NCBI RefSeq assembly: GCF_004801405.1 | Contig: NZ_SSOB01000035.1 | Location: 1 to 64,000, forward strand | Length of the DNA stretch: 64,000 nucleotides | Source of the DNA: Cohnella fermenti | Lineage (GTDB): Bacteria > Bacillota > Bacilli > Paenibacillales > Paenibacillaceae | Direction: 5' to 3' | In this document: positions 7,419 through 15,237 of the stretch, one piece after another | Numbering within the stretch: position 1 is the stretch's first letter | How the letters are laid out: every line of letters starts with the position of its first letter | Translations under genes and position numbers: made by a program | The notes under the pieces: model-generated | The model's input: the letters and a program-made list of their open reading frames with translations, nothing else | Told to the model about the DNA's origin: nothing | The model's database searches: none

Positions 7419-9233
7419 CTATTCGTCAATCTTCAGTACGGCCATGAACGCTTCCTGCGGAACCTCGACGTTGCCGACCTGCTTCATCCGCTTCTTGCCT
7501 TCCTTCTGCTTCTCGAGCAGCTTGCGCTTCCGCGAGATGTCCCCGCCGTAGCACTTCGCGAGCACGTTCTTGCGCATCGCTTTGATCGTCTCGCGGGAGA
7601 TGATCTTCTGACCGACGGCCGCCTGGATGGGCACCTCGAACATCTGCCGGGGAATGAGGTCCTTCAGCTTCTCGCAGATGATGCGGCCGCGCTGGTAGGC
7701 GCGATCCCGGTGGACGATGAAGCTGAGGGCGTCGACCTGCTCCGCGTTCAGCAGGATGTCCATCTTCACCAGGTTGGACTGGCGGTAGCCGGACAGCTCG
7801 TAATCGAACGAAGCGTATCCCTTCGTGCTGGACTTCAATTGGTCGAAGAAGTCGTACACGATCTCGGCGAGCGGAATGTCGTACTTCAGCGTCACCCGGT
7901 TCGTGTCCAGGTACTGCATGTCGATGAATTCGCCGCGTTTGCCCTGGCAGAGCTCCATGATCGCGCCCACGTAATCCTTCGGGACGATGATCGACGCCTT
8001 CACGTAAGGCTCTTCGACGAAGTCGAGCTTCGACGAGTCCGGGTATTCCGAAGGGTTGGAGATGTCGAGCTGTTCGCCGTTCGTCAGCGTTACCTTATAA
8101 ATAACGCTCGGGGCCGTCGTGATCAGCGGAATGTTGAATTCGCGCTCGATCCGCTCCTGGATGACGTCCATGTGGAGCATGCCGAGGAAGCCGCAGCGGA
8201 AGCCGAAGCCGAGCGCCTGGCTCGTCTCGGGCTCGAAGCGCAGGGAAGCGTCGTTCAGCTCCAGCTTCTCGAGCGCGTCGCGCAGGTCGTTGTAGTCCGA
8301 CGAATCGATCGGATACAGGCCGCAGAACACCATCGGGTTGATCCGCTTGTAGCCGGGGAGCGGCGCCAGCGTCGGCACCTTCGCGTTCGTGATCGTGTCG
8401 CCGACACGCGTGTCCTTCACGTTCTTGATCGAAGCGGTCACGAAGCCGACATCGCCCGGCCCGAGTATGTCGACGGTTGTCGCGCGGGGCTTGAACGTGC
8501 CGACCTCGACGACTTCGAACGTCGCTCCGGTCGCCATGAACTTGATCGGGGTGCCCGCGCGGATGCTGCCGTCGATAACGCGGATATAACAGACGACTCC
8601 CTTGTAGGCGTCGTAGTGAGAGTCGAAGATCAGCGCCTTGAGCGGCGCGTCGATGTCGCCCTGCGGAGCCGGGATCTTATGGACGACCTGCTCGAGAATC
8701 TCCTTGATGCCGATGCCGTTCTTCGCGGAGGCGAGCACCGCTTCGCTGGCGTCGAGGCCGATGACGTCCTCGACCTCCTGCTTCACCCGCTCGGGCTCCG
8801 CGCTCGGAAGGTCGATCTTGTTGATGACCGGAAGAATCTCCAGGTTGTTGTCGAGCGCGAGATAGACGTTCGCGAGCGTCTGCGCCTCGATGCCCTGGGC
8901 GGCGTCGACGATCAGCAGCGCGCCCTCGCAGGCTGCGAGGCTGCGCGACACCTCGTACGTGAAGTCGACGTGCCCGGGGGTGTCGATCAGATGAAGCGTG
9001 TACGTCTCTCCGTTGTCGGCCGTGTATTGAAGGCGGACGGCCTGCAGCTTGATCGTGATGCCGCGCTCCCGCTCCAGGTCCATGGAGTCGAGAATCTGAT
9101 CCTGCATCTCGCGGGATGTCAGCGTGCCGGTATATTCCAGAATGCGGTCGGCCAGGGTCGACTTGCCATGGTCGATGTGCGCGATAATGCAAAAGTTGCG
9201 AATATGGCTCTGTTTGCGTTGAATGTCTGCCAT
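7419..9233 (-). CDS. lepA: Elongation factor 4 (LepA GTPase)
   Basis: LepA is a ribosome-associated translational GTPase related to EF-G. The 604-residue protein shows the P loop AHIDHGKST, the switch II DTPGHVDF, and NKIDLPSA for guanine recognition. The LepA-specific C terminus ends near KRKLLEKQKEGKKRMKQ. The ATG at 9233 has GGAGGT four bases upstream; in-frame codons further upstream lie beyond this site and are not used. Its own promoter is at 9285-9313. Confidence 0.98.
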   Translation of the reverse strand: MADIQRKQSHIRNFCIIAHIDHGKSTLADRILEYTGTLTSREMQDQILDSMDLERERGITIKLQAVRLQYTADNGETYTLHLIDTPGHVDFTYEVSRSLAACEGALLIVDAAQGIEAQTLANVYLALDNNLEILPVINKIDLPSAEPERVKQEVEDVIGLDASEAVLASAKNGIGIKEILEQVVHKIPAPQGDIDAPLKALIFDSHYDAYKGVVCYIRVIDGSIRAGTPIKFMATGATFEVVEVGTFKPRATTVDILGPGDVGFVTASIKNVKDTRVGDTITNAKVPTLAPLPGYKRINPMVFCGLYPIDSSDYNDLRDALEKLELNDASLRFEPETSQALGFGFRCGFLGMLHMDVIQERIEREFNIPLITTAPSVIYKVTLTNGEQLDISNPSEYPDSSKLDFVEEPYVKASIIVPKDYVGAIMELCQGKRGEFIDMQYLDTNRVTLKYDIPLAEIVYDFFDQLKSSTKGYASFDYELSGYRQSNLVKMDILLNAEQVDALSFIVHRDRAYQRGRIICEKLKDLIPRQMFEVPIQAAVGQKIISRETIKAMRKNVLAKCYGGDISRKRKLLEKQKEGKKRMKQVGNVEVPQEAFMAVLKIDE

Positions 9234-9284
9234 GTGTACCTCCACCGAATCCTCGAATCCTCGAAACATGAGGCTATCCAATCT

Positions 9285-9313
9285 ATTATAGCAACGGATT
9301 CGAAGCGCATCAA
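9285..9313 (-). promoter_or_regulatory. Sigma-A promoter of lepA-hemW
   Basis: The minus strand reads TTGATG (9308-9313), a 17-base spacer, and a perfect TATAAT (9285-9290). The leader carries two direct copies of GAGGATTCG just before the ribosome site. Confidence 0.75.
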
Positions 9314-9361
9314 TCGTCGCGTTCGTTCTATCTTCGCCGCACCGCCGATCCGCGCCTTCCG

Positions 9362-11308
9362 TCAGTCGTCGGAGGGCGTCTCGATGCTCGCCCCTTCGAC
9401 GTGCCGCTTGCTCATCCGCTTGCGCAGCTTGCGGCTCGCCACCGACTCGAAGACGATGTCCAGATCGTACTGCTCCGGGTACAGCCGCGCTCCGTCGATA
9501 TAAGGCTTGATGCGCTTCCGGTTGATCCGCAGCTTCTGCCCCTTGACTTGTACGGTCAGATTGCCGCGCTCGTCGGGCAGCCGATAGACGGTGCCCGGCG
9601 CCTTCAAGCTCGGAATCCAGACGACGTCGCCGATCTTGAACTCGGGGGTTGCTCCGGCGTCCCTGCCGCGCTCGCTTTTTCTTTTCCCGCTGCCGCCTTC
9701 CCGCTTGCCTTCCGCCGCCTCCGCCGGAGCGATCCCGAGACCGTCGAACAGCTCCCCGTCCTCCGGCTTCCCGCGCCCCGCCTGCAGCCGCTCCGCGATC
9801 TGCTTCGCGCGACGAAGCACATTCTCCTCGACTCCGAGCCGGCGGGCGATCACGAACGCATAGCTGTCCCCCGCTTCCCCCATGTCAAGGCGGTAGAGCG
9901 GACGCAGCGATTCCTCGTCGAACGCCATCCGCGCATTGCGGAAGCCCGGAGTTACCCTGGCGAATTGTTTGATCTCGTTAAAATGGGTTGTAGCGAGCAC
10001 GACGCTGCCGCTTCGGTGGAGCTCCTCCAGCACCGCGATCGACAGGCCGACGCCCTCTCCGGGGTCGGTGCCCGTCGCCAGCTCGTCGAGCAGGACAAGA
10101 GTCGACCGTCCGGCCTCGGCCAGAATGCCGATCAAGTTCGTCAGGTGAGCGGAGAACGTGCTCAAGGAGCGGTCGAGGCTCTGATCGTCGCCGATGTCCG
10201 CTTCCACCCGGCGGAAGACCGCCAGCCGGCTGCCCTCCGCCGCCGGCACGAGAAGCCCCGTCTGGGCCAGCAAGGTGAGCAGGCCGACCGTCTTCAGCGC
10301 AAGCGTCTTCCCTCCCGTGTTCGGCCCCGTAATGAGCAGTGAGCGGTAATCGCCCCCGACCGTCACGTCCAAGGGAACGGCATCCGCTCCGAGGAACGGA
10401 TGGCGCGCCCCCTTCAGCTCGATAACTCCCTCCTCGTTCAGCTCAACCGGACGGCCGCCGATGGCAAGCGCCCACTTCGCCTTCGCGAAGAGCAGGTCGT
10501 AATGGCCGATCGTCTCGATATTGATCGACAGCTCTTGCTTGCAGCCCTCCGCTGCCTCCGTCAGGCCCGCCAGAATGCGCAGTTCCTCCCGGCTCTCTTC
10601 CGAACGGAGCAGCCCGAGCTCCTGCTGCAGCAGGCTCGCCTCCTCCGGCTCGACGAACACGGTCTGCCCGCTCGACGATTCGTCGAGCACGGCGCCGCGG
10701 ATCAGCTTCCGATACTCCTTCTTCACCGGAAGAACGAAGCGGCCGCTCCTCTGGCTGACAAGCCTCTCTTGCAGGTGCGCAGCATGCTTGGCCATGATCG
10801 CGTCCAGCTTCCGGTGCAGCTTCTCTTCCGCGACACGGATTCGCTTGCGCACCTTCCCGAGCTCCGCGCTTGCGCCGTCGACGATGCGGCCGCGGTCGAT
10901 GCTCCCTTCGATGGCGCGGAGCAGCTCCCTGATCTCGTACATCGAGGCCGAATAAGATGCGACGACGGCAGCCTCCTGGCTCTTCGCTTCCATGAACTTC
11001 TTCAACTGACCGCAGCTCCGGATAAATTGGGCGAGCGCGCCGAGCTGCGGCTCGGACAGAATATATCCGGTGCCGAGAAGCATCATGATCTCCTCCACCC
11101 CTTCGAGCGACGGCAGCGGCGGCTGCGCCCCCTTGGAGAGCAGCCGTCTCGCCTCCTCGGTCTCGGCCATGCGGGAGCGGATCAGCCGCAGGTCGGTAGA
11201 AGGCTCCAACCGCTCGGCAAGCCGCTTGCCCGGATACGTGACGAGATAGTGTCGGACCGCCTCGATCGCTCTCCCATACTCAAGCTTCATTAACGCATGT
11301 TCTCTCAC
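9362..11308 (-). CDS. MutS2-like ATPase lacking the Smr domain
   Basis: This MutS-superfamily ATPase is related to MutS2, which acts on recombination intermediates or collided ribosomes. It has a MutS lever/core region, then Walker A GPNTGGKT near residue 326, Walker B LVLLDELATGTDP and the ATTHFNEIKQ motif. A basic linker follows, then a KOW-like segment (FKIGDVVWIPSLKAPGTV). At 648 residues it stops where canonical MutS2 (about 780) continues into the Smr nuclease domain, which is absent. The GTG start at 11306-11308 is chosen because GGAGGT lies seven bases upstream; an upstream ATG overlaps that site. It lies between an RNA gene with terminators and lepA. Confidence 0.85.
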   Translation of the reverse strand: MREHALMKLEYGRAIEAVRHYLVTYPGKRLAERLEPSTDLRLIRSRMAETEEARRLLSKGAQPPLPSLEGVEEIMMLLGTGYILSEPQLGALAQFIRSCGQLKKFMEAKSQEAAVVASYSASMYEIRELLRAIEGSIDRGRIVDGASAELGKVRKRIRVAEEKLHRKLDAIMAKHAAHLQERLVSQRSGRFVLPVKKEYRKLIRGAVLDESSSGQTVFVEPEEASLLQQELGLLRSEESREELRILAGLTEAAEGCKQELSINIETIGHYDLLFAKAKWALAIGGRPVELNEEGVIELKGARHPFLGADAVPLDVTVGGDYRSLLITGPNTGGKTLALKTVGLLTLLAQTGLLVPAAEGSRLAVFRRVEADIGDDQSLDRSLSTFSAHLTNLIGILAEAGRSTLVLLDELATGTDPGEGVGLSIAVLEELHRSGSVVLATTHFNEIKQFARVTPGFRNARMAFDEESLRPLYRLDMGEAGDSYAFVIARRLGVEENVLRRAKQIAERLQAGRGKPEDGELFDGLGIAPAEAAEGKREGGSGKRKSERGRDAGATPEFKIGDVVWIPSLKAPGTVYRLPDERGNLTVQVKGQKLRINRKRIKPYIDGARLYPEQYDLDIVFESVASRKLRKRMSKRHVEGASIETPSDD

Positions 11309-11350
11309 GGGACCAACCTCCATTTTCTACCATTGTTCAGATTGGAACGC

Positions 11351-11404
11351 CAAAAAAGCCGCGCCATCGCCAAATCGGCGAAGCACGCGGCCAACTTCGG
11401 CAAC
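11351..11404 (-). terminator. Second intrinsic terminator before the MutS2-like gene
   Basis: On the minus strand GGCCGCG and CGCGGC form the outer stem, TCGCCGA/TGGCGA the inner stem, and a run of six T follows. It lies only about 45 bases from the MutS2-like start codon, and no convincing promoter lies between them. The gene would therefore depend on readthrough or on regulated antitermination. Confidence 0.7.
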
Positions 11405-11452
11405 GGACGGGAGATACGCTTGAACAAGACCCGCAGCGGGCCCGGAAAGCGC

Positions 11453-11673
11453 AAAAAGACCGTGCCCGAATGAGCACGGTCGTCGTCCCGAACGTTGCCT
11501 TAACGGCTGGGGCGAGCTTGACCGGTTCTTCCCTGGCAATCAGACACCGCCCCCGCAGGCGTCAGCGAACAGACTGCCGACGGCAGCCGCTGACTCTTCG
11601 GTAGAACGGTCTATCCAATTGATCAGTTAAGAACCAAGACCAACATGCAAATTGCCCCTTTAAACCTGAATAT
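11453..11673 (-). ncRNA. Structured non-coding RNA or leader, class unassigned
   Basis: A consensus promoter (11680-11708) would start a transcript of about 220 nt near 11673, ending at the hairpin GACCGTGC/GCACGGTC plus TTTTT (11453-11481). The RNA can fold into a long irregular hairpin: GGTTCTT pairs with AAGAACC, CAAT with ATTG, AGAC with GTCT, and GTCAGCG with CGCTGAC around an inner CTGCCG/CGGCAG stem. A long interrupted hairpin resembles the 6S RNA layout, but I cannot match conserved 6S positions. A regulatory leader for the downstream MutS2-like gene is the alternative. No coding frame with a ribosome site was seen. Confidence 0.6.
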
Positions 11674-11679
11674 GGTCCG

Positions 11680-11708
11680 ATTATAGACGCCAAGCCGCCC
11701 GATGTCAA
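11680..11708 (-). promoter_or_regulatory. Perfect consensus sigma-A promoter of the structured RNA
   Basis: TTGACA (11703-11708), a 17-base spacer and TATAAT (11680-11685) match both hexamers exactly, which is rare for an mRNA promoter. The -35 hexamer overlaps the last codons of the upstream HD-domain gene. Confidence 0.85.
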
Positions 11709-12733
11709 TCCTTCGCCGTCCCGCTCGCGGCCGCAGGTTCCTCGACGACTTCCTCGATCCGGAACATCGTGTAGGCCAGAAGATCGAAGCGGGAGTCGAA
11801 CGGCGCCAGCCGGACGATCGGGCGGCAGGAATTCCCTCGGTTCTGCTCGCACACCGTTCCCCGCAATCCTCCCGTCAGCCTCACCCGCGTACCGTTCGGA
11901 TAAGGACGATACGTCTTGACGAAGGCGTTCACAACCGCATAAGAGAAGTAGGTGTCCACCTTGGACATGACGAAGTCGACGCCTTCGCACGGACGGGCGC
12001 TTCGCCCGCCGTTTCTCAGGAAGAGGTCGAACTCGCTCGCGAGGCCGACAATTTGCGAAGCCTCGTCGATGCCCTCTCCCTTAAGGCCATAGGGGAAGCC
12101 CCTGCCGTCCACTTGCTCGTGATGCTGCTCGATTATGCGAAGCGATGCTTCCGGAATGCCGCCGAACTGCCGGGCCGTATCGAGGCCGATCACCGGATGG
12201 TGCATAACAAGGGCGGTATCCATCGGGCGCACAAGTCCGACGTCGTGCAGCAGGCTTCCGATCGCGACTTCGACCAGCGCGCTTCTCTTGCAGCCGAGCT
12301 TGCGGGCGACGATAAGGGAGAGAAGGGTCACGTTCAGCGAATGGGAGAGAAGCTCGTCTTCTCCGAACTCCAGGTTCGACAGACAGAACTCGCTATCGCT
12401 TCCCTGTCCGCTCTCCGCCGAATCGGCGATATGATCCGCCCATTGCCGAAGCGGAATCGAAGACAAGGGCGTCCGCTCGCGCAAGGCCCGGAAGATCCGA
12501 AGCAGCATATCCCGGGTCAGATTCCGGATGTTGGTCTTGCTTGCGAATTCCTTCTCGTCCTGCGCCCCGTCCGACCGGACGAATACGTAGCGATGCCCAT
12601 ATCGTTTGATGCCGTCGATCAGCTTGTGCGTGAGCCGGACGCCATGCGAGAGAATAAGGCGGCCGTCCTTGTCATGCAGACCTCTGACGAGCAAATCTCC
12701 CTCTGTTGCTTCTTCTACAGGTATGATTCTCAT
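11705..12733 (-). CDS. HD-GYP-type phosphohydrolase
   Basis: This is a 342-residue cytoplasmic protein with an N-terminal segment typical of Firmicute HD-GYP proteins and a metal-dependent HD domain. Visible motifs are LLHDVGLV (the HD pair), MHHPVIG and EQHHEQVDGRGFPYG, where the GYP tripeptide reads GFP. The family often hydrolyses cyclic di-GMP, but activity here is not proven. The ATG at 12733 has GGAGCGG upstream. The C-terminal 70 residues (VRLTGGLRGTVCEQ...) look like a small separate beta domain. It lies between yqxA and lepA, which are adjacent in Bacillus subtilis. Confidence 0.8.
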   Translation of the reverse strand: MRIIPVEEATEGDLLVRGLHDKDGRLILSHGVRLTHKLIDGIKRYGHRYVFVRSDGAQDEKEFASKTNIRNLTRDMLLRIFRALRERTPLSSIPLRQWADHIADSAESGQGSDSEFCLSNLEFGEDELLSHSLNVTLLSLIVARKLGCKRSALVEVAIGSLLHDVGLVRPMDTALVMHHPVIGLDTARQFGGIPEASLRIIEQHHEQVDGRGFPYGLKGEGIDEASQIVGLASEFDLFLRNGGRSARPCEGVDFVMSKVDTYFSYAVVNAFVKTYRPYPNGTRVRLTGGLRGTVCEQNRGNSCRPIVRLAPFDSRFDLLAYTMFRIEEVVEEPAAASGTAKD

Positions 12734-12818
12734 AGTTCCGCTCCGTCGATACTCTCTCTCTTTTCGCATGGTTTTACTAGAGCTTTGTTCCTACAAGAAT
12801 ACTACCATAAACCTAGTA

Positions 12819-12849
12819 CCTGATCTGTAACCTTAGTTACAAAATCAGG
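12819..12849. other. Hairpin between yqxA and the HD-domain gene
   Basis: Two nested inverted repeats, CCTGAT/ATCAGG outside and TGTAAC-CTTA-GTTACA inside, form a symmetric element 13 bases past the yqxA stop. There is no U run on the minus strand. It may be a weak terminator or an operator for the HD gene. Confidence 0.4.
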
Positions 12850-12861
12850 ATTTTCTCTCGC

Positions 12862-13338
12862 CTATTGCGTCGTCCGGCCGAACAGATCCGCGATGAAGCG
12901 GATGCCGCCCCGCGATGCGCTCTGCAGCGCCTCCGCCGTCTTGCCCGCGAGTCGGTCGACCACCGGCTTGTGATCGAGCCTGGGAATCTCCGCCTCTCCC
13001 TCGCCCGTGGTCGCCTCGCTCCCTCCCGCCGTCGTCCGCGCCGCTCCCTCCGGATCGTAAGAGATGCCTTCCGGCTCATTGCCATAGCGGGCATTCTCGG
13101 GCTCTTCCTCTCCCGAACCTGCCGTCCTCGCACCTTGTCCGCTCCGATCGCCGGAGACGCTGCCGCGGGCTTCGATTCCCGATTGCGATTCCGACAGCTC
13201 TCCATAAGGGGAGGCAGCGTTCTGCTCGATCGGCCCGTAGACGGAATGAATACCGCTGCCGGCCAGCTCCATCCCGAACAGAATGGCGAACAGAATTGCC
13301 CCGACGACGACCAGCAGCTTGACCAGATCCTTGCTCAC
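12862..13338 (-). CDS. yqxA: YqxA-like protein (DUF3679)
   Basis: A 158-residue protein has one N-terminal membrane segment (about residues 6-25, LVKLLVVVGAILFAILFGMELAG). A Gly/Glu/Ser-rich low-complexity middle and a short C-terminal region (RLDHKPVVDRLAGKTAEALQSASRGGIRFIADLF) follow. Position decides the call: Bacillus has spoIIP-yqxA-lepA, and this gene follows spoIIP by 51 bases on the same strand. The function of the family is unknown. An AGGAGTGA site precedes the start. Confidence 0.75.
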   Translation of the reverse strand: MSKDLVKLLVVVGAILFAILFGMELAGSGIHSVYGPIEQNAASPYGELSESQSGIEARGSVSGDRSGQGARTAGSGEEEPENARYGNEPEGISYDPEGAARTTAGGSEATTGEGEAEIPRLDHKPVVDRLAGKTAEALQSASRGGIRFIADLFGRTTQ

Positions 13339-13389
13339 GGCTCATCACTCCTTTTTCCGTTTCCTTTCCGTTTCCCGTTCATATCCCGC

Positions 13390-14670
13390 TTATTTCCCGT
13401 TCGCAGCTTGGCCGCCGACCTCCAGCGCGTCCTGCTGCTTCCAATACAGCTCGGAGATGACTTCGGCCAGCGCATCCGCCGTCCGGTAACATTCCTCCAG
13501 CGTGTTGTCCACGCCGCCGATCTCGATAAGCACGCTGTCCGGCGCCACCGACTGGTTGTATTCCCCGTTGCCGGTGGAGCTGTCCTTGCCCCAGATGCCC
13601 CTCGACAGCCCCGGGTACTCCTTCTCCAGCACCTGATGGATGTCGTTCGCGAACTTCTCGTTCTCTTCCCAGTCCGGGTTGCGATGGCCGATAATGAAGT
13701 AGACTTGCGCGTAATCGACCCCGCCGATCGTTGCCGTCGTCTTGCTGCGATGCTGCGAATCGCGGTGAATGTCGAAGAAGAACTTCAGGTCCTTGTCGGA
13801 CGCCATCGCCTCCTTCACCGTAGCAAGCGAGTACTTATAAGAATTATTCCAGTTGTAGTCCTTGGTCGTCTTCGCGTAATCCTTGTCGGAGTGAAGCGCC
13901 CCGACCCCCAGCTTCTCGAGCCCAGCCGCCAGCCTTTGGCCGACCAGCGTCACGTTCACCGTGTCCGAATCCGGTTGCTTCGTTCCCTCCTTCAGCTCGG
14001 GGAAGAAGGATTCCCGGTTGTGGGAGTGATAGATGAAGACGACCTTGCGCCCGCTTGTCTCGGTCTCCGCCTCGGGAGTTCCCGGCGCTTCCGTCCCGGC
14101 CGATCCGGACTGCGGCGGCTGGGTGCCCGATGCGGCTGCGGAGGACCCGCTTCCGTCCCCGTCGCCTCCGGCGCCTTCGCTGCCGGCTTCCGGCTCGGTG
14201 ACCGGGGCGTCCTCCATCGTAACGCTCTCCGGCGCGTGGTCGACCGGCGCCTCGTCCGCGCTGCCGCCCGAACCCGGCCGAAGCAGCACCGCGTTGTCCT
14301 GGCCGATGCCGGGCATGCCAAGCTCGAGCAGGCTCTTCGGATCGTTCGGGTTGAGGTCGGTCAGGAAGCGCACGAGGAACGCGGCGGCCTTCCGGGCGGA
14401 CAGAGGGGAGCTATTCTCTTGTTTAGCCATATGAGGCAATTCCATACCCAACAGGGAGGAGAAAAGCGTAGCGGGGAGCGAGGCGGCGAACCCCTTCATC
14501 GACTTCACCGGATTCGTCGCCATTGCGTTCTGCAGCATGCCTCCAAGTCCGAGCAGGAGGAATACGACCATCGAGCCGGCGCTTAATAGAAGAAACGCCT
14601 TGCCGGTAGCGAGAATGCGGCGGGGATTGCGAACAGGTCGTTTGCGTCCAGCGGCGGCGATTCGTCTCAT
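13390..14670 (-). CDS. spoIIP: Stage II sporulation protein P
   Basis: SpoIIP is a membrane-anchored peptidoglycan amidase/endopeptidase of the SpoIID-SpoIIP-SpoIIM engulfment complex. The 426-residue protein has a basic N terminus, one membrane segment (AFLLLSAGSMVVFLLLGLGGML, about residues 25-46), a Gly/Ser/Glu-rich linker (about 150-230) and the catalytic domain. That domain contains VVFIYHSHNRESFFPE, FFFDIHRDSQ and SVLIEIGGVDNTLEEC, the His and Glu residues typical of zinc amidases. The ATG at 14670 has GGGAGG upstream. In Bacillus the preceding gene is gpr; here gpr is 32 kb away. Confidence 0.95.
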   Translation of the reverse strand: MRRIAAAGRKRPVRNPRRILATGKAFLLLSAGSMVVFLLLGLGGMLQNAMATNPVKSMKGFAASLPATLFSSLLGMELPHMAKQENSSPLSARKAAAFLVRFLTDLNPNDPKSLLELGMPGIGQDNAVLLRPGSGGSADEAPVDHAPESVTMEDAPVTEPEAGSEGAGGDGDGSGSSAAASGTQPPQSGSAGTEAPGTPEAETETSGRKVVFIYHSHNRESFFPELKEGTKQPDSDTVNVTLVGQRLAAGLEKLGVGALHSDKDYAKTTKDYNWNNSYKYSLATVKEAMASDKDLKFFFDIHRDSQHRSKTTATIGGVDYAQVYFIIGHRNPDWEENEKFANDIHQVLEKEYPGLSRGIWGKDSSTGNGEYNQSVAPDSVLIEIGGVDNTLEECYRTADALAEVISELYWKQQDALEVGGQAANGK

Positions 14671-14828
14671 GGCAGCCTCCCGGATATTCCCTGTACAGGG
14701 AGTCTCTCTATTACTATTAATTGGCTTGCTAGTGAATTGTATGAGAGAGGCGCATCTGCTAGAACGGAAATAACAAAGAAGCTCCATCGCGCTCCGAACC
14801 CTTCGCTCCCCCTCGCCCGCCGGATTTT

Positions 14829-15050
14829 ATGTGATTTCTCACACTTATCGTGCTCCGCTCTCCCGCCATCGCCGGTTTTATGTGATTTTTCACATTCATC
14901 ATGCGCCCGAACCCCCTCCGCCGCCGATTCTATGTGATTTTTCGCATATATCCGGCACCCCGAACCAGCAAACCAACCATTTTATGCTATTTTCCGCATA
15001 GAATCGGGCAAATCGCCGGTAGTGCGCCTCGCGAATGTGATTTTTCATAT
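14829..15050 (+). repeat. 52-bp-period palindrome array, locus C (5 units)
   Basis: Cores begin at 14829, 14880, 14932, 14984 and 15035, giving spacings of 51, 52, 52 and 51 bp. The second is the canonical ATGTGATTTTTCACAT. The fourth, ATGCTATTTTCCGCAT, is followed by AGAATCGGGC, the same sequence class that follows the ATGCTATT-type core in loci D and E. The array fills most of the gap between spoIIP and the carbohydrate island, so it marks the island's left edge. Confidence 0.9.
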
Positions 15051-15128
15051 ATAAAATTCGCCGCCCATCGGATTCGGTGTGGTTACGCGCTTGTTCGGTG
15101 TGGGGTTGGTGCGGGCTTGAGCGCAACC

Positions 15129-15182
15129 AAAAAAAAACTCCCCCCGAGCCAACCGTTATTCCGGTTGATTCGGGGGGAGTTT
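15129..15182 (-). terminator. Terminator of the lone sugar-binding protein gene
   Basis: A perfect 13-bp stem, AAACTCCCCCCGA at 15135-15147 with its complement at 15170-15182, is followed on the minus strand by a run of nine T. A second small stem, AACCG/CGGTT, sits in the loop region. It lies about 55 bases after the stop codon. Confidence 0.95.
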
Positions 15183-15237
15183 CGCTGCGGCGGATGCCTT
15201 GCGGCTTCCGTTATTCAGCTTGGAGTGCCGTGAGGTT

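Noticed and set aside
11453..11673. tmRNA, SRP RNA or cobalamin riboswitch
   Set aside because: The conserved tRNA-like ends of tmRNA, the SRP GGAA loop and the cobalamin box were looked for and are not present.
14829..15050. CRISPR array at one of the periodic repeats
   Set aside because: The repeats are only 16 bp and degenerate, the intervals between them are conserved between loci instead of unique, there are no cas genes, and copies are dispersed.
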